Of a DNA stretch of 64,000 nt, positions 18,921-26,719 are shown in pieces; position 1 is the stretch's first letter, and each line of letters opens with the position of its first letter. The notes under the pieces were generated by a model that did no database searches, was not told the origin of the DNA, and was given only the letters and a program-made list of their open reading frames with translations. Origin of the DNA: an uncultured Nocardioidaceae bacterium (lineage in GTDB: Bacteria > Actinomycetota > Actinomycetes > Propionibacteriales > Nocardioidaceae); assembly GCA_902805845.1 (NCBI GenBank), contig CADCUI010000008.1, positions 1 to 64,000 of the forward strand, written 5' to 3'. The position numbers and the translations under genes were made by a program.

Positions 18921-20375
18921 TCATGCGCGCCGAGCAGGGATGACGGCGAGACGACCGTCGTCGTCGTCGGCGTCTGCGACATCCACGTCGTAGCCGATGG
19001 GTTCCCACTTGATCAACAGCAACGTGAGCAGCCCGAGCGCGGGAGCGATGGCGACCACGTAGAACACGCCGGTGCCGAGATCGGCGGCCAGGATCGGGAA
19101 CAGCAGCAGCGAGATCGTCGAGCCGATCCGCAGCACTGCCTGGCCGAAGCCTGACCCGGTCCCCCGCAGGTACGTCGGGTAGGACAGCGTGGCCATCGTC
19201 ATGCCTTGAGCACCCGGGCCGTAGCTGTGGAAGAACACGAACATGCCCAGCAGTGCGCCGACGACGAGCCCCATGAATGTCCCCTCGGGGGCACCGATCA
19301 GGCCCAGCAGCAGGAGCACCACGAGGCACACCGCGAAGCCCGACATCGCCAGCCCGCGTGACCCGAGTCGATTGGTCAGGCGTACGCCGAGGAAACCGCC
19401 GGTGACACCGAAGGCGAAGTTGAAGAGCAACGGCACGGTGATCGTCGACAGCCGACCCTGTGCGAGGAAGGTCCCGACGATGAAGGGCAGGAAGAATCCG
19501 ACCGCGTAGTACTGGATGGACTGGCACATGCCGACCAGCCCGGCGGCGATCGTCCGGGCGCGGTAGCGAGGACGGAACAGGGTGACGAACGACCGCATCG
19601 ACGCAGGTGCGCGCTTCTCGGGGTAGACCAGCTCGGACTCTGGTGCGAGCACGGCGTCAGCGCCGTACGACTTGTTCAAGATGTCCACCGCACGCCGCAG
19701 GTCGCCCTGGTTGGCCGCCCACGAGGCTGACTCGTCCATGTACTTGGTGCGCACCGCGAGCACGATGAGCGCAGGCACCGCCCCGAACCCCACCGCGTAG
19801 CGCCACAGGTCGGGGTGCATCGACTCCGGGAGCAGGAAGTACAGGGGCAGGAGCACCAAAAAGCTGCTGCCGGTGGCGGCGTACCACATCGGCTGCCACA
19901 GCGTCACTCGGCCGCCCTTGCCCTTGAGCGCCGAGAACTCCGCGAGGAACGCGAGCGCCACCGGGAAGTCGAGGCCGATGCCGAAACCCATCAGGAACCG
20001 GAACAGGGTGAGGAGCTCCACGTTGGGGGCCAGCGCACAGCCGATCGCCGCGACGACGAAGAACAGCATGTCCGCCATGAACATCCGGTATCGGCCGATC
20101 CGGTCGACCAGGTAGCCACCGAAGATGGCGCCGATGAACGCGCCCACCATGATGGACGCGCCCACCACGCCTGCCGCGAACGAGCTCAGGCCGAACTCGG
20201 TGGTGATGTCGGCGAGCCCGAACGCCAGCGACGTGAAGTCGTAGGCGTCGATGAAGATTCCGCCGAGCGCGATGAGGACGATCGCCTTCTCGTTACCGCC
20301 CGAGACCCGACCCGAGTTGATCGCATCGACGACATCACCGGCTTTCCGGATGACCAGGGTGTCCGTGCCGCTCAC
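18921..20375 (-). CDS. MFS metabolite:proton symporter
   Basis: 484 aa with about 12 membrane segments and the MFS loop signature GGYLVDRIGRYRMF between helices 2 and 3. The overall pattern resembles the metabolite:H+ (sugar/aromatic-acid) symporters. GTG start with GAGGAG about 10 nt upstream; the Shine-Dalgarno overlaps the stop of the preceding aldehyde dehydrogenase gene. The C-terminus ends in an acidic cytoplasmic tail (ADADDDDGR). Likely imports the island substrate or exports a product. Confidence 0.88.
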   Translation of the reverse strand: MSGTDTLVIRKAGDVVDAINSGRVSGGNEKAIVLIALGGIFIDAYDFTSLAFGLADITTEFGLSSFAAGVVGASIMVGAFIGAIFGGYLVDRIGRYRMFMADMLFFVVAAIGCALAPNVELLTLFRFLMGFGIGLDFPVALAFLAEFSALKGKGGRVTLWQPMWYAATGSSFLVLLPLYFLLPESMHPDLWRYAVGFGAVPALIVLAVRTKYMDESASWAANQGDLRRAVDILNKSYGADAVLAPESELVYPEKRAPASMRSFVTLFRPRYRARTIAAGLVGMCQSIQYYAVGFFLPFIVGTFLAQGRLSTITVPLLFNFAFGVTGGFLGVRLTNRLGSRGLAMSGFAVCLVVLLLLGLIGAPEGTFMGLVVGALLGMFVFFHSYGPGAQGMTMATLSYPTYLRGTGSGFGQAVLRIGSTISLLLFPILAADLGTGVFYVVAIAPALGLLTLLLIKWEPIGYDVDVADADDDDGRLAVIPARRA

Positions 20376-20389
20376 GATCGATCAGCTCC

Positions 20390-21817
20390 TCATATCCCTA
20401 CGGCCAGGTAGCGCGTCTGCTGGAACTCCTCGAGCCCCGTGACACCGCCCTCGCGACCGATGCCGGACTGCTTGGTGCCCCCCATGGGGGCGAAGGCCAC
20501 GCTGGGCAGGGGGTCGTTGACCCCGATGATGCCGGTGTCGAGCGCGTCCGCCACGCGCCAGACCCGTGCCTGGTCACGGGTGTAGACGTAGCCGGCCAGC
20601 CCCAGCTCGGTCGCGTTCGCCATCCGCATCGCCTCCTGCTCGTCCGAGAAGGTGAAGATGCCGGCCGCCGGGCCGAAGACCTCGGTCCTGGCAAGGCCGC
20701 TGTCGGCCGGCACGTCGGTGAGAAGGGCCGGTTCGCAGAAGGTGCCCCCGGCCGGCAGGTCCCGCTCCCGAGTCAGGCGCTTGGCCCCCTTGGCCACCGC
20801 CTCGGACACCAGGTCCGTCACGGCGTCGACCCGGCTCGCGTCGATGCATGGGCCAAGGTCGGGCGGATCGTCCACGGCGCCGGGCCCGATCCTCATCGCG
20901 TCCACCTCCGCCGTCAACCGCTGAGTGAACTCGTCCACCACCGACTGCTGGACGAGGAACCGGTTGGCGGCGATGCAGGACTGGCCGGTGTTGCGGAACT
21001 TGGCCAGCATCGCTCCCTCGACGGCGCGGTCGAGGTCGGCATCCTCGAAGACGAGGAACGGCGCGTTCCCGCCGAGCTCGAGCAGAGGTCGAACGACGCG
21101 CTCCGCGGCCTGGCGCATCACCAGCCGCCCGACCTCGGTGGAACCCGTGAAGGTCACCACGCGCACCGCTGGGTGCGAGAGGTAGGCCTCGGTCACCTCG
21201 CCGGCCGGGCCGTGGACCAGGTTGACGACTCCGTCGGGAACTCCTGCGTCGACCAGGCACCGGATCATCTGGGTCGCCGCCATCGGCGCCTTCTCCGAGA
21301 CCCGTGCCACCACGGTGCATCCCGCCGCCAGCGCCGGGGCGAGCTTGCGGGCCTGGATCGAGCAGGGGAAGTTCCAGGGCGTGAGGGAGGCAACCACTCC
21401 GGCCGGACGGCGCACGCTCAGGTGCCGACGGCCCGGGGCCTCGTGCGGGTGAACGGCACCGTCGGGACGGCGGGCCTCCTCGGCGAACCACCGGAAGTAC
21501 TCCGCCGAGAAGCGGACCTCTGCAACCGCCTCGGGAAGCCGCTTGCCGGCCTCGCGGGCCAAGAGCAGCCCCAGCTCATCGGCGCGCTCGTCGATCAGGT
21601 CCGCCGCCGCCAGCAACAGGCGGGAGCGCGACCGCGCGGGGAGCCCGCCCCAGCTCTCCGCGGCCTCCGCAGCTGCGTCCGCCGCGGCCCTGGCCTCGGT
21701 AGCGGAACCGGAGGCCACTGTTCCCACCTCCGTGCCGTCCGCGGGGTCGTGCACGGGCGCCGCCTCCGCGCCGTCGATCCACTGTCCACCGATCAGGTGG
21801 GGAGCATGGGAAGACAT
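20390..21817 (-). CDS. NAD(P)-dependent aldehyde dehydrogenase, succinate-semialdehyde type
   Basis: 475 aa from ATG 21817 (MSSHAPHLIGGQW), preceded by AGAGGG. TPWNFPCSIQARKLAPALAAG, TGSTEVGR, catalytic Glu in LELGGNAPF and catalytic Cys in TGQSCIAANR resemble GabD-like enzymes. The usual cofactor-binding KPSE motif reads ARVSEKAP, so Lys is replaced by Arg, which may change NAD/NADP preference. Probably oxidises a semialdehyde released in the island pathway. Only 14 nt separate it from the MFS gene. Confidence 0.88.
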   Translation of the reverse strand: MSSHAPHLIGGQWIDGAEAAPVHDPADGTEVGTVASGSATEARAAADAAAEAAESWGGLPARSRSRLLLAAADLIDERADELGLLLAREAGKRLPEAVAEVRFSAEYFRWFAEEARRPDGAVHPHEAPGRRHLSVRRPAGVVASLTPWNFPCSIQARKLAPALAAGCTVVARVSEKAPMAATQMIRCLVDAGVPDGVVNLVHGPAGEVTEAYLSHPAVRVVTFTGSTEVGRLVMRQAAERVVRPLLELGGNAPFLVFEDADLDRAVEGAMLAKFRNTGQSCIAANRFLVQQSVVDEFTQRLTAEVDAMRIGPGAVDDPPDLGPCIDASRVDAVTDLVSEAVAKGAKRLTRERDLPAGGTFCEPALLTDVPADSGLARTEVFGPAAGIFTFSDEQEAMRMANATELGLAGYVYTRDQARVWRVADALDTGIIGVNDPLPSVAFAPMGGTKQSGIGREGGVTGLEEFQQTRYLAVGI

Positions 21818-21916
21818 GGAGCCGCCCTCTCGTGACGAATCGGTCCGAGTGTCCCTGGCCATGTGACCGTCCCCACTACTGGCAGGCTGAACCATCCCGG
21901 TTCCAGGTTTCCTCGA

Positions 21917-22720
21917 TCAGAGAAAGAACCGGCGCACCTGGTCGCCGATCTCACCTGAGGACGCCCCGACGGCGGTGCCCCTGTCGATCGCTTCCACCCC
22001 GTCGAGGCTCATGAACGTGCCGCCTGCCTCCGTGATGATCACCGCGACTGCTGCCAGGTCGTAGGTCCTCGCATCGCAATCGACCATGGCGTCGGCTCTC
22101 CCGGTCGCGACCATGGCGTAGCCGTACGCGTCACCCCAGGTCCGAAGATTCGCACCGCTGTCCAGCAGCCGGCTGATGGCGTCGGGGGGCCAGGAGCGAA
22201 GCTCGCTCGTCATGACGTACATGCCGTCCGCCGGAACCGTTTCGCGCACCCTGACCCTGGAGCGCCCACGGAAGCAGCCAACGCCGGCCGCCGCGCTTAC
22301 CGTCTCCCCCAGAGCGGGGAAATGCGCAACGCCTACCCGCTGCACTCCCTCGAACTCAAGTCCCACCAAGGTGGAGTACAACGGCACGTCGGAGACGTAC
22401 GCACGCGTTCCGTCGATCGGGTCGACGTGCCAGGTCCACCCGTTGCCGCCTGCCTGGGCGGGGAGCTCCTCCCCTTGGATGCCGTCATCGGGGAACTCCT
22501 CTTTGATCCTGGCGTGGAGGTAGCGCTCGATCGCAGCATCGGTCTCCGTCACAGGCGTGCCGTCGGACTTGCGTGAGGAAGCAACCTCGCCCCTGGCCCG
22601 ATGACCGGTGATGATGGAGTCCGCCCCCCGCGCGAGCTCCATGGCGAACTGTCGAAGTTCGTCGAGGTCACGGCCGCCGACCTTCACGCCTTCCGGACCC
22701 ACGTCGGGCTGCTGCTTCAC
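21917..22720 (-). CDS. Inositol monophosphatase-family phosphatase (HisN-like)
   Basis: 267 aa from a GTG at 22720 that overlaps the upstream kinase stop (GTGA) and has TTGAGG 5 nt before it; the longer track ORF is a shadow. Mg-binding motifs IQGEE, DPIDGT and YDLAAVAVIITEAGG are present, and RTWGDAYGYAMVATGRADA is characteristic of the histidinol-phosphatase branch of the family. In an operon with two kinases it could remove phosphate from a pathway intermediate rather than act in histidine synthesis. Confidence 0.87.
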   Translation of the reverse strand: MKQQPDVGPEGVKVGGRDLDELRQFAMELARGADSIITGHRARGEVASSRKSDGTPVTETDAAIERYLHARIKEEFPDDGIQGEELPAQAGGNGWTWHVDPIDGTRAYVSDVPLYSTLVGLEFEGVQRVGVAHFPALGETVSAAAGVGCFRGRSRVRVRETVPADGMYVMTSELRSWPPDAISRLLDSGANLRTWGDAYGYAMVATGRADAMVDCDARTYDLAAVAVIITEAGGTFMSLDGVEAIDRGTAVGASSGEIGDQVRRFFL

Positions 22721-23673
22721 AGCTGCCTCAACCACCCTTCCCAGCGACTGTCGTGCATCACGGCACGGGCCCGGTGGTACTTCCACATGCCGTACTTCCT
22801 GAAGTCGAAGTCGATGCTCGACTGCTGCTCCTGCACCAGGGCCCAAGATGCCCACTTGACGTCCGCGATCGCCTTGCACAGGTAGGTCCGCGCAACATGG
22901 TCGGCGGAGGCACTGCCGAAGAACTCCTCGATGAGGCCCAGCTCGATCTCCTCGTCGAAGAACATCTCCCCCATCCAAAGAGCAAGGTCGTAGTGGGCAA
23001 GGTTGTTCGAGGAGTACTCGAAGTCGATCAGCTTGACGTCTCGGTCGCTCTCACGAAGCATGAAGTTGGCGGCCAAGCCGTCGTTGAAGCAGGGCACTGT
23101 GTCGAACCCACCTGCTTCGAAGGCGCGCTTGGCCCGTTCGTACTGTCGACTGAGGAAGTGGAAGTCAGGCGGGACCGGGCAGTCCTCGTCCGCCAGTTGC
23201 GCGAAGTGTTCCTCGACCATGTCGAAGATGGTCTTGCTCTGGGGCAGCGGAGCCTGCCCGTGGTACGCGCGAATGCCGGCGAGTGCGCCTGAGCGGACCT
23301 CGGGGTCGACGAATTCGTCGTTCGAGGCCGGCCGGTAGCCAGCGAGCCAGTCGAAGACCTCCACGCCGGTGTCGGGGAACCCCCAGCGCTGCGCGGGCCC
23401 ACAGCCGGCCGCCGCCGCTGTCCTGGAGGCCTCGACGGAGTTGCGCCGGTCAATGAACCTCTCCGTGCCGCGACCCGGGATCTTGACGAAGTACTCCTCC
23501 CCGGCGGGTTCGACACGGATGTGCCAGTTCGTGTTCGTGATGCCGCCTGTCACAGGAGCGAAGGAGAGCTCATGGTCGCGCAGCTCCTCGACCCGCCCCA
23601 AGGCGTCGGCGAGCTGCCGCTCATCAGCGGTGGACGCTGCCCGTAGCGGTTTCAGCTCAGGTTGCGTAGCCAC
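22717..23673 (-). CDS. Choline kinase-like phosphotransferase 1
   Basis: 318 aa starting at a GTG that overlaps the preceding gene by 22 nt. ATP-binding region ITNTNWHIRVEPAGEEYFVKIPG, catalytic loop PCFNDGLAANFML and metal site LIDFEYSSNNLAHYDLALW match choline/ethanolamine kinases, except that the His before Asn-Asp is Phe. Its C-terminus (RKYGMWKYHRAR) parallels that of the neighbouring phosphotransferase 2, so the two are paralogues. Probable substrate is a small amino-alcohol; unknown. Confidence 0.82.
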   Translation of the reverse strand: MATQPELKPLRAASTADERQLADALGRVEELRDHELSFAPVTGGITNTNWHIRVEPAGEEYFVKIPGRGTERFIDRRNSVEASRTAAAAGCGPAQRWGFPDTGVEVFDWLAGYRPASNDEFVDPEVRSGALAGIRAYHGQAPLPQSKTIFDMVEEHFAQLADEDCPVPPDFHFLSRQYERAKRAFEAGGFDTVPCFNDGLAANFMLRESDRDVKLIDFEYSSNNLAHYDLALWMGEMFFDEEIELGLIEEFFGSASADHVARTYLCKAIADVKWASWALVQEQQSSIDFDFRKYGMWKYHRARAVMHDSRWEGWLRQL

Positions 23674-24578
23674 AGCTCGAACCTCCGGTCTTGGATGAGC
23701 CAGCGGGCCTTCAAGAACCGCCAGCCTCCGTACTTGGCGTACTCAAGGCCTCGACTCCTGCTGCGGCGCGCATACACCTGCGCCCGCAGCGCGGCAGCGA
23801 CGTCATCGGCAGCGGCGTAGACGTGCAGGAGCGCAAGAGTCACAGGGTCGGCTGGTTGGTCGAGCATCTCCAGCGCAGCGAGCCACTCGTCTTCGAGCAT
23901 GAAAGCGTCGGAGAGCAGCACCGCCAGGTCGCACAGCGGGTCCGCATTGCCGGCGCGGTCGAAGTCGCACAACCGCACGTCGGAGTCGGTGAAGAGCACG
24001 TTGCTCGCGATCGTGTCGCCGTGGCAAGGAACCGCCGGTCGATCCATGAGCGCGACTGCTTCACCTGCCAGCCGGACCGCATCGACGACGAAGTCGATGT
24101 CGGCGGGCAGCAGAGCACCTTCTCGAACGGCGACGCCGCGCAACCTCTCCACCTCCTCGAACAGGCTGGTGGAGAACGTCAACGGGGCTGACCTGTGGAG
24201 AGCTCGTTGGGCTGCGAAGACGCGCGTGAAAAGTCGGGGGTCGGAGAGGTCCGCCATCGTCGCGGTCCTCCAGGGCGTGCGCAGAGCCTCGAAGACGACC
24301 GTATCCGAGTCGGCATCAGCCGCGACCACTCGTGGAGCCACTCCGAGCCGCCCTGCATGCTGGGCCGCCTCCACGGACCGACCAAAGGAGATGAGGTCCG
24401 ACTTCTCCTCGTGCAGCGTGTGGACGAAGACCTCACCGGACCGCTCAGTGGTCATGATCGCGCTGTCGTGCTCGACCCCCCAGAAAGCGGGACTGGCCAC
24501 CGGCGAGACGACCGAGGTGACGGAGCTGGACTCAAGTCCTGCTGATCGCGCCAGCGAACCGGACACGCGCGGAATCAC
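23652..24578 (-). CDS. Choline kinase/APH-like phosphotransferase 2
   Basis: 308 aa, GTG start overlapping the hydrolase stop (GTGA). The catalytic loop is canonical (CHGDTIASNVLF), followed by the metal-binding Asp in LCDFDRAGNADPLCDLAVLL. The C-terminus (YAKYGGWRFLKARWLIQDRRFELWLRN) resembles phosphotransferase 1. The N-terminal ATP-binding region is shorter and less clear. The pair may act on successive intermediates or as a heteromer. Confidence 0.8.
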   Translation of the reverse strand: MIPRVSGSLARSAGLESSSVTSVVSPVASPAFWGVEHDSAIMTTERSGEVFVHTLHEEKSDLISFGRSVEAAQHAGRLGVAPRVVAADADSDTVVFEALRTPWRTATMADLSDPRLFTRVFAAQRALHRSAPLTFSTSLFEEVERLRGVAVREGALLPADIDFVVDAVRLAGEAVALMDRPAVPCHGDTIASNVLFTDSDVRLCDFDRAGNADPLCDLAVLLSDAFMLEDEWLAALEMLDQPADPVTLALLHVYAAADDVAAALRAQVYARRSRSRGLEYAKYGGWRFLKARWLIQDRRFELWLRNLS

Positions 24579-25855
24579 CCTTGCACGTCCCGCTGGTCGA
24601 GCGCCCCGCCCGCTGCCCGGCGCAACGCTTCCGTGAGGACCAGGACACCTGTCTGCAGATCCGCGTCACTGGTGTGCTCGCGCTCGTTGTGAGCGATTCC
24701 GCCGGTGCTCGGGAGGAACATGAGCGCCGCGGGGACCCCGTGCTGTTGCAGAGCGAGGCAGTCATGGCCGGCGACCGTGGGTAGGTCGATCGTCTGCTCC
24801 CCGACGGCACTCGCGGCGTCACGGATGACCTGTTGGCCCTGGTCATTCAGAGGGATTCGCTGTCGGTCCGAGAAGCGCTCGACCTGGATCTCCACGCCGG
24901 TCTTCTCGGCGATCTCAGCGATCGTGAGCCGCACCCGGTCGCGGACCGCCGCGAGCACGGTCTCGTCGTCGCTGCGAGCGTCACACTGGAGCGTCACCTG
25001 GCTAGGAACGACGTTGGGCGAGTTGGGCTGGACGTCGATCCATGCCGCTGCTGTTCGGAGCGTCCCCTCCGGGAAGTCCTCACACAGGGCTCGATGAGCG
25101 ACGATGAACATGGCGGCGGCGAGCAAAGCGTCCTTACGGCTGCGCATCGGCCATCCGCCGGTGTGCGCCTGCTCGCCATGGAAGATCAGTCGCCACTTCA
25201 GTGTCGACCAGCAGTGCGTGACGACGCCTACGGCCACTCCCGCCTGTTCCAGCGCGACGCCCTGCTCGGCGTGCAGCTCCAGGACTGCCGCGGCTGGGCG
25301 TGGGGGTTCGTCGGTCCCGCGGAAGCCAACGGATTCCAGCGCGTCAGCGAGCCGGACCCCGAACCGGTCCCTCGCAGCGAGGCCCTCCTCGAGCGGAAGC
25401 AGGCCGCAGTACACCGAGCTGCCGAGAAGGGCTGGCTGAAAGCGTGCGCCCTCCTCGTTGCACCACGAGACGACTGCGACGTTGTGGCGCGGAGTGAGGT
25501 GCCCCGCCTCCACCTCCCGCCGGACGACGGCGCCGGCCACCGCGGCGCACACGACGCCGGATATCCCGTCGAACCGCCCAGCGCAGGGCTGCGAGTCGAG
25601 GTGCGAGCCGACAAGCACGTACGGTGCGCCCGGCGTGTGCTCCCAGACACCGAACATGTTTCCGATCGCGTCGACGCGAACCTCGAACCCACGAGCACTG
25701 AGCCACTCCGCGATCACTGTCCTGGACCGCGTGTGATCCTCGGTAGCCTCCTGACGGTCGATCCCGCCACCTGCCGTGGCCCCGATCGCGTCCAGCTCCC
25801 GGTGAAGCCGGATCGCTTCCTCCAGGTCCCCTGCTGTGGGTGAGCTCACCTGCAT
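24575..25855 (-). CDS. M20-family amidohydrolase (N-carbamoyl amino acid hydrolase/allantoate amidohydrolase type)
   Basis: 426 aa. Metal-binding pattern GSHLDSQPCAGRFDG, then CNEEGARFQP, ELHAEQG, the dimerisation domain with HTGGWPM, and the late GHDCLALQQHGVP are typical of the hydantoinase/carbamoylase branch. These dinuclear enzymes hydrolyse N-carbamoyl or ureido groups. ATG 25855 lies directly behind GGGAAGGG; a GTG two codons later has better spacing, so the start is uncertain by 6 nt. First gene of a seven-gene minus-strand operon. Confidence 0.88.
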   Translation of the reverse strand: MQVSSPTAGDLEEAIRLHRELDAIGATAGGGIDRQEATEDHTRSRTVIAEWLSARGFEVRVDAIGNMFGVWEHTPGAPYVLVGSHLDSQPCAGRFDGISGVVCAAVAGAVVRREVEAGHLTPRHNVAVVSWCNEEGARFQPALLGSSVYCGLLPLEEGLAARDRFGVRLADALESVGFRGTDEPPRPAAAVLELHAEQGVALEQAGVAVGVVTHCWSTLKWRLIFHGEQAHTGGWPMRSRKDALLAAAMFIVAHRALCEDFPEGTLRTAAAWIDVQPNSPNVVPSQVTLQCDARSDDETVLAAVRDRVRLTIAEIAEKTGVEIQVERFSDRQRIPLNDQGQQVIRDAASAVGEQTIDLPTVAGHDCLALQQHGVPAALMFLPSTGGIAHNEREHTSDADLQTGVLVLTEALRRAAGGALDQRDVQG

Positions 25856-26045
25856 CCCTTCCCTCGTCGTGCCACGTCGTCACACTCCTGCCCGGTTCAC
25901 TCTTCCTCGCAGCGAGACTGGTGACCGGTTCACCCTGCGGCGCAGAACCGAAGTTGTACAGCGGCGACGGGGGCAGTTCCGGCAAGGGTCAAGCGACTGA
26001 CCCGCGCTGCTCCCCTCGCTCCTGTTGGCGGCTCAGGAGCGCCAC

Positions 26046-26084
26046 CGGCGCCATGGTGCCGAGCGACGTCGGCACCATGCGCCG
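26046..26084. promoter_or_regulatory. Inverted repeat, candidate operator
   Basis: CGGCGCCATGGTGCCGA and TCGGCACCATGCGCCG form a near-perfect dyad (one extra C in the left arm) around a 6-nt centre. Position in a divergent intergenic region suggests a regulator site; an RNA hairpin is the alternative. Confidence 0.45.
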
Positions 26085-26187
26085 GCGGAGCCTCATCCCA
26101 GCGCGAGAACGTCCCGCCACTCCTGTCGCCGCGGTGGCACGAAGTCTCGGCTCCTGCGACGGACGCTGTCAACGACTCAGTCGCCGC

Positions 26188-26212
26188 GGTCCAATTTGTG
26201 GTCCAAATGGTC
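26188..26212. promoter_or_regulatory. GGTCCAA direct repeats, candidate regulator site
   Basis: GGTCCAA occurs twice with a 12-bp period and a third partial GGTC follows. The pair CCAATTTG/CAAATGG also forms a short dyad. About 150 nt upstream of the dimethylformamidase small-subunit start. Confidence 0.35.
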
Positions 26213-26358
26213 TGGAGGGACCTTGTGCCCTGGCCCATTCAGTGCCAGCATCACGGCATTGTGCGGCCTGGGTCACACCCCTCTTTAAGTCTGTGAACCG
26301 GTCGAGCTGGCTGTGATTCCGCAATGCGGGGTGCACAGCGACACGAGGAGGCAAACGC

Positions 26359-26664
26359 GTGACCAGCCATCAGACCCCGCCGCGCAGTGTCGCCGAAGAG
26401 TTCAGGGCACAACCGCTGGGCCATCACAGCGCTGAGTTGCAACGAGTGCTGACACTCTTCCGAGGCACACCCATGGAAGGGAAGTACGTCCTCGTCTGCG
26501 CGGAACCACACCAGACCTGGAAGCTCGGGAGGCTTCCCGGGGTCCGGGGAAAGCCCGTCCAGGTGTTCGACGACGTCGTGTTCCACGACCGCGCGGAAGC
26601 GGAGTGGGAGATCTTCAAGCGCCGCTGGCACGAGCACTTCGGTGAGTCACTGGACGACGAGTGA
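26359..26664 (+). CDS. N,N-dimethylformamidase-like small (alpha) subunit
   Basis: 101 aa, GTG start with GAGGAGG 7 nt upstream. The sequence AQPLGHHSAELQRVLTLFR, then GKYVLV, an aromatic/Trp segment and the end FKRRWHEHFG line up with the known small subunit of N,N-dimethylformamidase (about 132 aa), lacking roughly its first 35 residues. The gene sits directly before the large-subunit gene, as in characterised enzymes. The comparison is from memory of the family, not from a search. Confidence 0.8.
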   Translation: MTSHQTPPRSVAEEFRAQPLGHHSAELQRVLTLFRGTPMEGKYVLVCAEPHQTWKLGRLPGVRGKPVQVFDDVVFHDRAEAEWEIFKRRWHEHFGESLDDE

Positions 26665-26719
26665 GCGCTCGCCCCCCGCTACAAGACCCCCCATACCGCC
26701 ATACACCATAGGACTGAGC

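Larger units (their letters stand above)
25856..26358. other. 503-bp divergent control region of the island
   Basis: Separates the two divergent operons. It contains a long inverted repeat (26046-26084) and GGTCCAA direct repeats with 12-bp spacing (26188-26212), so it probably carries the regulatory sites of both arms. No gene supported; short ORFs here lack family features. No regulator gene lies within the island itself. Confidence 0.6.

Noticed and set aside
25856-26358. Short ORFs in the divergent control region as an island regulator gene
   Set aside because: No helix-turn-helix pattern or ribosome site; composition typical of shadow frames.
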